Shown in pieces: positions 52,432 through 63,800 of a stretch of DNA of 64,000 nt; the first letter of the stretch is position 1; each line of letters starts with the position of its first letter. This stretch comes from Acanthosepion esculentum (taxonomy: Eukaryota > Mollusca > Cephalopoda > Sepiida > Sepiidae). The notes beneath the pieces were generated by a model that was not told the origin of the DNA, did not search any database, and saw only the letters and a list, made by a program, of their open reading frames with translations. The translations under genes and the position numbers were made by a program. Where the stretch lies: positions 62,839,304 through 62,903,303 of the forward strand of contig OZ038479.1 of the NCBI GenBank assembly GCA_964036315.1. Direction: 5' to 3'.

Positions 52432-54540
52432 AACAAATGAAAATATTGCATATTTTGATATTTTCAATTAAAAAGTTTAGAAAAGAAATGAAAATATTGC
52501 ATATTTTGATATTTTTCAATTGAAAAGGAAGAAAACAAATAAAAATATTGCATATTTTCGTATTTTTCAATTGAAAAGGAAGAAAACAAATAAAAATATT
52601 GTATTTTTTGATATTTTCCAATTGAAAAGGAAGAAAACAAATAAAAATATTGCATATTTTGATATTTTTCAATTGAAAAGGAAGAAAACAAATGAAAATA
52701 TTGCCTATTTTGACATTTTTCAATAGAAAAGGAAGAAAACAAGTGAAAATATTGCATATTTTGATATTTTTCAATTGAAAAGGAAGAAAACAAATGAAAA
52801 TATTGCATATTTTGATATTTTTCAATTAAAAAGTTTAGAAAAGAAATGAAAATATTGCATATTTTGATATTTTTCACTTGAAAAGGAAGAAAACAAATAA
52901 AAATATTGCATATTTTCATATTTATCAATTGAAAAGGAAGAAAACAAATGAAAATATTGCATATTTTGATATTTTCCAATTGAAAAGGAAGAAAACAAAT
53001 GAAAATATTGCATATTTTGATATTTTTCAATTGAAAAGGAAGAAAACAAATGAAAATATTGCAGATTTTGATATTTTTCAATAGAAAAGTTAGAAAACAA
53101 ATGAAAATATTGCATATTTTGATATTTTGCAATAGAAAAGGAAGAAAACAAATGAAAATATTACATATTTTGATATTTTGACATAGAAAAGGAAGAAAAG
53201 AAATGAAAATATTGCATATTTGATGTTTTTCAATTGAAAAGGAAGAAAACAAATGAATATATTGCATATTTTGATATTTTTCAATTGAAAAGGATGTTAA
53301 CAAATGAAAATATTGTATATTTTGATCCTTTTCAAATAAAAATGGTGAATACAAATGAAAATATTGCATATTTTTATCTTTTTCAATTGAAAAGTTAAAA
53401 AAAAAATGAAAATATTACATATTTTGATTTTTTCAATTGAAAAGGAAGAAAACAAATGAAAATATTGTATATTTTGATATTTTTCTATAGAAAAGGAAGA
53501 AAACAAATGAAAATATTGCATATTTTGATATTTTTCAATTAAAAAGTTTAGAAAAGAAATGAAAATATTGCATATTTTGATATTTTTCAATTGAAAAGGA
53601 AGAAAACAAATAAAAATATTGCATATTTTCGTATTTTTCAATTGAAAAGGAAGAAAACAAATAAAAATATTGTATATTTTGATATTTTCCAATTGAAAAG
53701 GAAGAAAACAAATAAAAATATTGCATATTTTGATATTTTTCAATTGAAAAGGAAGAAAACAAATGAAAATATTGCCTATTTTGATATTTTTCAATAGAAA
53801 AGGAAGAAAACAAGTGAAAATATTGCATATTTTGATATTTTTCAATTGAAAAGGAAGAAAACAAATGAAAATATTGCATATTTTGATATTTTTCAATTAA
53901 AAAGTTTAGAAAAGAAATGAAAATATTGCATATTTTGATATTTTTCACTTGAAAAGGAAGAAAACAAATAAAAATATTGCATATTTTCATATTTATCAAT
54001 TGAAAAGGAAGAAAACAAATGAAAATATTGCATATTTTGATATTTTCCAATTGAAAAGGAAGAAAACAAATGAAAATATTGCATATTTTGATATTTATCA
54101 ATTGAAAAGGAAGAAAACAAATGAAAATATTGCAGATTTTGATATTTTTCAATAGAAAAGGAAGAAAACAAATGAAAATATTGCATATTTTGATATTTTG
54201 CAATAGTAAAGGAAGAAAACAAATGAAAATATTACATATTTTGATATTTTGACATAGAAAAGGAAGAAAAGAAATGAAAATATTGCATATTTGATGTTTT
54301 TCAATTGAAAAGGAAGAAAACAAATGAATATATTGCATATTTTGATATTTTTCAATTGAAAAGGATGTTAACAAATGAAAATATTGTATATTTTGATCCT
54401 TTTCAAATAAAAATGGTGAATACAAATGAAAATATTGCATATTTTTATCTTTTTCAATTGAAAAGTTAAAAAAAAATGAAAATATTACATATTTTGATCT
54501 TTTTCAATTGAAAAGGAAGAAAACAAATGAAAATATTGTA
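52432..54540 (+). repeat. 1,071-bp unit pair inside third 5.9-kb copy
   Basis: About 52,432-53,502 and 53,503-54,540 repeat the 1,071-bp unit again. The D2 at 52,464 sits in a monomer with TATTTTCAATT, one T shorter than its partners, which accounts for a one-base change of offset. Later differences include AGTTAG for AGGAAG near 53,090 and TATTTATC near 54,096. Confidence 0.8.
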
Positions 54541-54670
54541 TATTTTGATATTTTTCAATAGAAAAGGAAGAAAACAAATGAAAATATTGTATATTTTGAT
54601 CCTTTTCAAATGAAAGTGCTGAATACAAATGAAAATATTGCATATTTCATCTTTTTCAATTGAAAAGTTT

Positions 54671-55554
54671 GAAAACAAATGAAAATATTGCATATTTTGA
54701 TCTTTTTCAATTGAAAAGTTAGAAAACAAATGGAAATATTGCATATTTTGATATATTTCAATTGAAAAGGAAGAAAACAAATGAAAATATTGCATATTTT
54801 GATATTTTTCTATAGAAAAGGAAGAAAACAAATGAAAATATTGCATATTTTGATATTTTTCAATTAAAAAGTTTAGAAAAGAAATGAAAATATTGCATAT
54901 TTTGATATTTTTCAATTGAAAAGGAAGAAACCAAATAATAATATTGAATATTTTCGTATTTTTCAAATGAAAAGGAAGAAAACAAATGAAAATATTGCAT
55001 ATTTTGATTTTTTTAAATAAAAAAGGAAGAAAACAAATGAAAATATTGGGTATTTTGATCCTTTTCAAATGAAAATGCTGAATACTAATGAAAATATTGC
55101 ATATTTTGATCTTTTTCAATTGAAAAGTTAGAAAACAAATGAAAATATTGCATATTTTGATCTTTTTCAATTGAAAAGGAAGAAAACAAATAAAAATATT
55201 GCATATTTTGATATTTTCCAATTGAAAAGGAAGAAAACAAATAAAAATATTGCATATTTTGATATTTTTCAATTGAAAAGGAAGAAAACAAATGAAAATA
55301 TTGTCTATTTTGATATTTTTCAATAGAAAAGGAAGAAAACAAATGAAAATATTGCATATTTTCATATTTTTCAATAGAAAAGGTGGAAAACAAATGAAAA
55401 TATTGCATATTTTCATATTTTTCAATAGAAAATTCTGTAAACAAATGAAAATATTGCATATTTTGATATTTTACAATTGAAAAGGAAGAAAAATGAAAAT
55501 ATTGCATATTTTGATATTTTTCAATTAAAAAGTTTAGAAAAGAAATTAAAATAT
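54671..55554 (+). repeat. Satellite junction between unit families
   Basis: This stretch links the 5.9-kb family to the right-end family. It holds AGTTAG with AAATGGAAAT and GATATATTTC (about 54,720), CTATAG, a D2 near 54,860, an AACCAAATAATAATATTG monomer at about 54,928, a GATTTTTTTAAATAAAAAAGG monomer with TTGGGTATTTTGATCC C monomer near 55,050, and an E-A-D1 cassette near 55,432 with a 48-bp middle monomer. I saw no clean parent for it in the window. Confidence 0.65.
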
Positions 55555-57865
55555 TGCATATTTTCATATTTTTCCATTGAAAAGGAAGAAAACAAATGAA
55601 AATATTGAATATTTTCGTATTTTTCAATTGAAAAGGAAGAAAACAAATTAAAATATTGCAGATTTTGATATTTTCCAATTGAAAAGGAAGAAAACAAATA
55701 AAAATATTGCATATTTTGATATTTTTCAATTGAAAAGGAAGAAAACAAATGAAAATATTGCCTATTTTGATATTTTTCAATAGAAAAGGAAGAAAACAAA
55801 TGAAAATATTGCATATTTTGATATTTGTCAATAGAAAAGGAAGAAAACAAATGAAAATATTGCATATGTTGATATTTTTCAATAGAAAAGGAAGAAAACA
55901 AACGAAAATATTGCATATTTTGATATTTTACAATAGAAAAGTAAGAAAGCAATTGAAAATATTGCATATTTTGATATTTTGCAATAGAAAAGGAAGAAAA
56001 CAAATGAAAATATCGTATATTTTGATTTTTTTCAAATGAAAATGCTGAATACAAATGAAAATATTCATATTTTGATCTTTTTCAATTGAAAAGTTAGAAA
56101 ACAAATGAATATATTGCATATTTTGGTCTTTTTCAATTGAAAAGGAAGAAAACAAATGAAAATATTGTATATTTTGATATTTTTCAATTGAAAAGGAAGA
56201 AAACAAATGAAAATATTGCATATTTTCATATTTTTCAATAGAAAAGGAGGAAAACAAATGCAAATATTGCATATTTTGATATTTTTCAATAGAAAAGGAA
56301 GAAAACAAATGAAAATATTGCATATTTTGATGTTTTTCAATTGAAAAGGAAGAAAACAAATGAAAATATTGCATAAAAAAATATTTTACAATAGAAAAGG
56401 AAGAAAACAATGAAAATATTGCATATTTTGATATTTTTCAATAGAATAGGAAGTAAACAAATGAATATTGCATATTTTGCAATAGAAAAGGAAGAAAACA
56501 AATGAAAATATTGCATATTTTGATATTTTGCAATAGAAAGGAAGAAAACAAATGAAAATATTGCATATTTTGATATTTTGCAATAGAAAAGGAAGAAAAC
56601 AAATGAAAATATTGCATATTTTCATATTTTTCAATAGAAAATCCTGTAAACAAATGAAAATATTGCATATTTTGATATTTTACAATTGAAAAGGAAGAAA
56701 AATGAAAATATTGCATATTTTGATATTTTTCAATTAAAAAGTTTAGAAAAGAAATTAAAATATTGCATATTTTTATAATTTTCAATTGAAAAGGAAGAAA
56801 ACAAATAAAAATATTGCATATTTTCATATTTTTCCATTGAAAAGGAAGAAAACAAATGAAAATATTGAATATTTTCGTATTTTTCAATTGAAAAGGAAGA
56901 AAACAAATTAAAATATTGCAGATTTTGATATTTTCCAATTGAAAAGGAAGAAAACAAATAAAAATATTGCATATTTTGATATTTTTCAATTGAAAAGGAA
57001 GAAAACAAATGAAAATATTGCCTATTTTGATATTTTTCAATAGAAAAGGAAGAAAACAAATGAAAATATTGCATATTTTGATATTTGTCAATAGAAAAGG
57101 AAGAAAACAAATGAAAATATTGCATATGTTGATATTTTTCAATAGAAAAGGAAGAAAACAAACGAAAATATTGCATATTTTGATATTTTACAATAGAAAA
57201 GTAAGAAAGCAATTGAAAATATTGCATATTTTGATATTTTGCAATAGAAAAGGAAGAAAACAAATGAAAATATCGTATATTTTGATTTTTTTCAAATGAA
57301 AATGCTGAATACAAATGAAAATATTCATATTTTGATCTTTTTCAATTGAAAAGTTAGAAAACAAATGAATATATTGCATATTTTGGTCTTTTTCAATTGA
57401 AAATGAAGAAAACAAATGAAAATATTGTATATTTTGATATTTTTCAATTGAAAAGGAAGAAAACAAATGAAAATATTGCATATTTTCATATTTTTCAATA
57501 GAAAAGGAAGAAAACAAATGCAAATATTGCATATTTTGATATTTTTCAATAGAAAAGGAAGAAAACAAATGAAAATATTGCATATTTTGATGTTTTTCAA
57601 TTGAAAAGGAAGAAAACAAATGAAAATATTGCATAAAAAAATATTTTACAATAGAAAAGGAAGAAAACAATGAAAATATTGCATATTTTGATATTTTTCA
57701 ATAGAATAGGAAGTAAACAAATGAATATTGCATATTTTGCAATAGAAAAGGAAGAAAACAAATGAAAATATTGCATATTTTGATATTTTGCAATAGAAAG
57801 GAAGAAAACAAATGAAAATATTGCATATTTTGATATTTTGCAATAGAAAAGGAAGAAAACAAATA
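55555..57865 (+). repeat. 1,260-bp tandem pair
   Basis: About 55,555-56,605 matches 56,815-57,865 at offset 1,260. Just upstream, the E-A-D1 cassettes match at offset 1,209, because one monomer with TTATAATTTTCAATTG is present only in the second copy. Shared markers include AAATTAAAATATTGCAG, TTTGTCAATAG, AAACGAAAATATTG, AAGTAAGAAAGCAATTG, AAATATCGTATATTTTG, a C-like monomer with GATTTTTTTCAAATG, GAATATATTG, TTGCATAAAAAAATATTTTAC, an AGAATAGG tail and the 41-bp monomer. Confidence 0.85.
56463..56503 (+). repeat. 41-bp short monomer (first of four)
   Basis: A monomer reading GAATATTGCATATTTTGCAA without the GATATTTT segment, giving 41 bp. The same form recurs at 57,723-57,763, 59,948-59,988 and 61,916-61,956, each preceded by a GAAGTAAACAAAT tail. 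It is confined to the right end of the window and marks the repeated units there. Confidence 0.9.
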
Positions 57866-60800
57866 AAAATGTTGCATATTTTCGTATTTTTCAATTGAAA
57901 AGGAAGAAAACAAATAAAAATATTGCATATTTTGATATTTTTCAATAGAAAAGGAAGTAAATAAAGGAAAATATTGCACATTTTGATATTTTGCAATAGA
58001 AAGGAAGAAAACAAATGAAAAAATTGCATATTTTGCTGTTTCTCAATTGAAAAGGAAGAAAACAATTGAAAATATTGCAGATTTTGTTATTTTTCGATAG
58101 AAAATGAAGAAAACAAATGAAAATATTGCATATTTTTATATTTTACAATAGAAAAGGAAGAAAACAAATGAAAATATTGCATATTTTGATATTTTTCAAT
58201 AGAAAAGGAAGTAAACAAATGAATATTGCATATTTCGATATTTTGCAATAGAAAAGGAAGAAAACAAGTGAAAATATTGCATATTTTGATCTTTTTCAAA
58301 TGAAAAGGAAGAAAACAAATGAAAATTTTGCATATTTTGATTTTTTTCAATAGAAAAGGAAGAAAACAAATGAAAATATTGTGTATTTTGATCCTTTTCA
58401 AATGAAAATGCTGAATACAAATGAAAATATTGCATATTTTGATCTTTTTCAATTGAAAAGTTAGAAAACAAATGAAAATATTGCATATTTTGATCTTTTT
58501 CAATTGAAAAGGAAGAAAATAAATAAAAATATTGCATATTTTGATATTTTCCAATTGAAAAGGAAGAAAACAAATAAAAATATTGCATATTGCGATATTT
58601 TTGAATTGAAAAGGAAGAAAACAAATGAAAATATTGTCTATTTTGATATTTTTCAATAGGAAAGGAAGAAAACAAATGAAATTATTGCATATTTTCATAT
58701 TTTTCAATAGAAAATTCTGAAAACAAATGAAAATATTGCATATTTTGATATTTTTCAATAGAAAATTCTGAAAACAAATGAAAATATTGCATATTTTGAT
58801 ATTTTACAATTGAAAAGGAAGAAAAATGAAAATATTGCATATTTTGATATTTTTCAATTAAAAAGTTTAGAAAAGAAATTAAAATATTGCATATTTTTAT
58901 AATTTTCAATTGAAAAGGAAGAAAACAAATAAAAATATTGCATATTTTCATATTTTTCCATTGAAAAGGAAGAAAACAAATGAAAATATTGCATATTTTG
59001 ATATTTTCCAATTGAAAAGGAAGAAAACAATTGAAAATATTGCATATTTTGATATTTTTCAATTGAAAAGGAAGAAAACAAATGAGAATATTGCATATTT
59101 TGATATTTTTCAATTGAAAAGGAAGAAAACAAATGAAAATCTTGCATATTTTGATATTTGTCAATAGAAAAGGAAGAAAACAAATGAAAATATTGCATAT
59201 TTTGATATTTTGCAATGGAAAAAGAAGAAAACAAATGAAAATATTGTATATTTTGATATTTTTCAATAGAAAAGGAGTAAAACAAAAGAAAATATTGCAT
59301 ATTTTGATATTTTTCAATAGAAAAGGAAGAAAACAAATGAATATTGCATATTTTGATATTTTGCAATAGAAAGGGAAGAAAACAAATGAAAATATAGCAT
59401 ATTTTGATATTTTGCAAAAGAAAGGAAGAAAACAAATGAAAATATTGCATATTTTGATATTTTGCAATAGAAAAGGAAGAAAACAAATGAAAATATTGCA
59501 TATTTTGATGTTTTTCAATTGAAAAGGAAGAAAAGAAATGAAAATATTGCATATTTTGATATTTTTCAATAGAAAAGGAAGAAAACAAATGAAAATATTG
59601 CATATTTTGATATTTTTCAATTGAAAAGGAAGAAAACAAATGAAAATATTGCATATTTTCATATTTTTCAATAGAAAAGGAGGAAAACAAATGCAAATAT
59701 TGCATATTTTGATATTTTTCAATAGAAAAGGAAGAAAACAAATGAAAATATTGCATATTTTGATGTTTTTCAATTGAAAAGGAAGAAAACAAATGAAATT
59801 ATTGCATATTTTCATATTTTTCAATAGAAAAGGAGGAAAACAAATGAAAATATTGCATATTTTGATATTTTTCAATAGAAAATTCTGAAAACAAATGAAA
59901 ATATTGCATATTTTGATATTTTACAATTGAATAGGAAGTAAACAAATGAATATTGCATATTTTGCAATAGAAAAGGAAGAAAACAAATGAAAATATTGCA
60001 TATTTTAATATTTTGCAATAGAAAGGAAGAAAACAAATGAAAATATTGCATATTTTGATATTTTGCAATAGAAAAGGAAGAAAACAAATGAAAATATTGC
60101 ATATTTTGATGTTTTTCAATTGAAAAGGAAGAAAACAAATGAAAATATTGCATATTTTGATATTTTTCAATAGAAAAGGAAGTAAATAAAGGAAAATATT
60201 GCACATTTTGATATTTTGCAATAGAAAGGAAGAAAACAAATGAAAAAATTGCATATTTTGCTGTTTCTCAATTGAAAAGGAAGAAAACAATTGAAAATAT
60301 TGCAGATTTTGTTATTTTTCGATAGAAAAGGAAGAAAACAAATGAAAATATTGCATATTTTTATATTTTACAATAGAAAAGGAAGAAAACAAATGAAAAT
60401 ATTGCATATTTTGATATTTTTCAATAGAAAAGGAAGTAAACAAATGAATATTGCATATTTCGATATTTTGCAATAGAAAAGGAAGAAAACAAGTGAAAAT
60501 ATTGCATATTTTGATCTTTTTCAAATGAAAAGTAAGAAAAAAATGAAAATATTGCATATTTTGATTTTTTTCAATAGAAAAGGAAGAAAACAAATGAAAA
60601 TGTTGTGTATTTTGATCCTTTTCAAATGAAAATGCTGAATACAAATGAAAATATTGCATATTTTGATCTTTTTCAATTGAAAAGTTAGAAAACAAATGAA
60701 AATATTGCATATTTTGATCTTTTTCAATTGAAAAGGAAGAAAACAAATAAAAATATTGCATATTTTGACATTTTCCAATTGAAAAGGAAGAAAACAAATA

Positions 60801-63800
60801 AAAATATTGCATATTTTGATATTTTTGAATTGAAAAGGAAGAAAACAAATGAAAATATTGTCTATTTTGATATTTTTCAATAGGAAAGGAAGAAAACAAA
60901 TGAAATTATTGCATATTTTCATATTTTTCAATAGAAAAGGAGGAAAACAAATGAAAATATTGCATATTTTGATATTTTTCAATAGAAAATTCTGAAAACA
61001 AATGAAAATATTGCATATTTTGATATTTTACAATTGAAAAGGAAGAAAAATGAAAATATTGCATATTTAGATATTTTTCAATTAAAAAGTTTAGAAAAGA
61101 AATTAAAATATTGCATATTTTTATATTTTTCAATTGAAAAGGAAGAAAACAAATGAAAATCTTGCATATTTTGATATTTGTCAATAGAAAAGGAAGAAAA
61201 CAAATGAAAATATTGCATATTTTGATATTTTGCAATGGAAAAAGAAGAAAACAAATGAAAATATTGTATATTTTGATATTTTTCAATAGAAAAGGAGTAA
61301 AACAAATGAAAATATTGCATATTTTGATATTTTTCAATAGAAAAGGAAGAAAACAAATGAATATTGCATATTTTGATATTTTGCAATAGAAAAGGAAGAA
61401 AACAAATGAAAATATAGCATATTTTGATATTTTGCAATAGAAAGGAAGAAAACAAATGAAAATATTGCATATTTTGATATATTGCAATAGAAAAGGAAGA
61501 AAACAAATGAAAATATTGCATATTTTGATGTTTTTCAATTGAAAAGGAAGAAAAGAAATGAAAATATTGCATATTTTGATATTTTTCAATAGAAAAGGAA
61601 GAAAACAAATGAAAATATTGCATATTTTGATATTTTTCAATTGAAAAGGAAGAAAACAAATGAAAATATTGCATATTTTCATATTTTTCAATAGAAAAGG
61701 AGGAAAACAAATGCAAATATTGCATATTTTGATATTTTTCAATAGAAAAGGAAGAAAACAAATGAAAATATTGCATATTTTGATGTTTTTCAATTGAAAA
61801 GGAAGAAAACAAATGAAAATATTGCATAAAAAAATATTTTACAATAGAAAAGGAAGAAAACAATGAAAATATTGCATATTTTGATATTTTTCAATAGAAT
61901 ATGAAGTAAACAAATGAATATTGCATATTTTGCAATAGAAAAGGAAGAAAACAAATGAAAATATTGCATATTTTGATATTTTGCAATAGAAAGGAAGAAA
62001 ACAAATGAAAATATTGCATATTTTGATATTTTGCAATAGAAAAGGAAGAAAACAAATGAAAATATTGCATATTTTGATGTTTTTCAATTGAAAAGGAAGA
62101 AAACAAATGAAAATATTGCATATTTTGATATTTTTCAATAGAAAAGGAAGTAAATAAAGGAAAATATTGCACATTTTGATATTTTGCCATAGAAAGGAAG
62201 AAAACAAATGAAAAAATTGCATATTTTGCTGTTTCTCAATTGAAAAGGAAGAAAACAATTGAAAATATTGCAGATTTTGTTATTTTTCGATAGAAAAGGA
62301 AGAAAACAAATGAAAATATTGCATATTTTTATATTTTACAATAGAAAAGGAAGAAAACAAATGAAAATATTGCATATTTTGATATTTTTCAATAGAAAAG
62401 GAAGTAAACAAATGAATATTGCATATTTCGATATTTTGCAATAGAAAAGGAAGAAAACAAGTGAAAATATTGCATATTTTGATCTTTTTCAAATGAAAAG
62501 GAAGAAAACAAATGAAAATATTGCATATTTTGATTTTTTTCAATAGAAAAGGAAGAAAACAAATGAAAATATTGTGTATTTTGATCCTTTTCAAATGAAA
62601 ATGCTGAATACAAATGAAAATATTGCATATTTTGATCTTTTTCAATTGAAAAGTTAGAAAACAAATGAAAATATTGCATATTTTGATATTTTTCAATAGA
62701 AAAGGAAGAAAACAAATGAAAATATTGCATATTTTGATATTTTTCAATTGAAAAGGAAGAAAACAAATGAAAATATTGTCTATTTTCATATTTTTCAATA
62801 GGAAAGGAAGAAAACAAATGAAATTATTGCATATTTTCATATTTTTAAATAGAAAAGGAGGAAAACAAATGAAAATATTGCATATTTTGATATTTTTCAA
62901 TAGAAAATTCTGAAAACAAATGAAAATATTGCATATTTTGATATTTTACAATTGAAAAGGAAGAAAAATGAAAATATTGCATATTTTGATATTTTTCAAT
63001 TAAAAAGTTTAGAAAAGAAATTAAAATATTGCATATTTTTATAATTTTCAATTGAAAAGGAAGAAAACAAATAAAAATATTGCATATTTTCATATTTTTC
63101 CATTGAAAAGGAAGAAAACAAATGAAAATATTGCATATTTTGATATTTTCCAATTGAAAAGGAAGAAAACAATTGAAAATATTGCATATTTTGATATTTT
63201 TCAATTGAAAAGGAAGAAAACAAATGAGAATATTGCATATTTTGATATTTTTCAATTGAAAAGGAAGAAAACAAATGAAAATCTTGCATATTTTGATATT
63301 TGTCAATAGAAAAGGAAGAAAACAAATGAAAATATTGCATATTTTGATATTTTGCAATGGAAAAAGAAGAAAACAAATGAAAATATTGTATATTTTGATA
63401 TTTTTCAATAGAAAAGGAGTAAAACAAATGAAAATATTGCATATTTTGATATTTTTCAATAGAAAAGGAAGAAAACAAATGAATATTGCATATTTTGATA
63501 TTTTGCAATAGAAAGGGAAGAAAACAAATGAAAATATAGCATATTTTGATATTTTGCAATAGAAAGGAAGAAAACAAATGAAAATATTGCATATTTTGAT
63601 ATTTTGCAATAGAAAAGGAAGAAAACAAATGAAAATATTGCATATTTTGATGTTTTTCAATTGAAAAGGAAGAAAAGAAATGAAAATATTGCATATTTTG
63701 ATATTTTTCAATAGAAAAGGAAGAAAACAAATGAAAATATTGCATATTTTGATATTTTTCAATTGAAAAGGAAGAAAACAAATGAAAATATTGCATATTT

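Larger units (their letters stand above)
48670..54670 (+). repeat. Third, rearranged copy of the 5.9-kb unit
   Basis: The third copy is a mosaic. About 48,670-49,130 matches 42,501-42,961 (offset 6,169). About 49,135-49,770 matches 43,222-43,857 (offset 5,913), so five monomers including the GATAGTATAC D monomer are deleted at the junction. About 50,450-54,670 matches 44,434-48,653 (offset 6,016 to 6,017). Substitutions are more frequent than between copies 1 and 2, for example AATAAG in the D monomer at 49,508 and TATTTTTTGATATT near 52,605. The 1,071-bp pair recurs at about 52,432-54,540. Confidence 0.84.
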
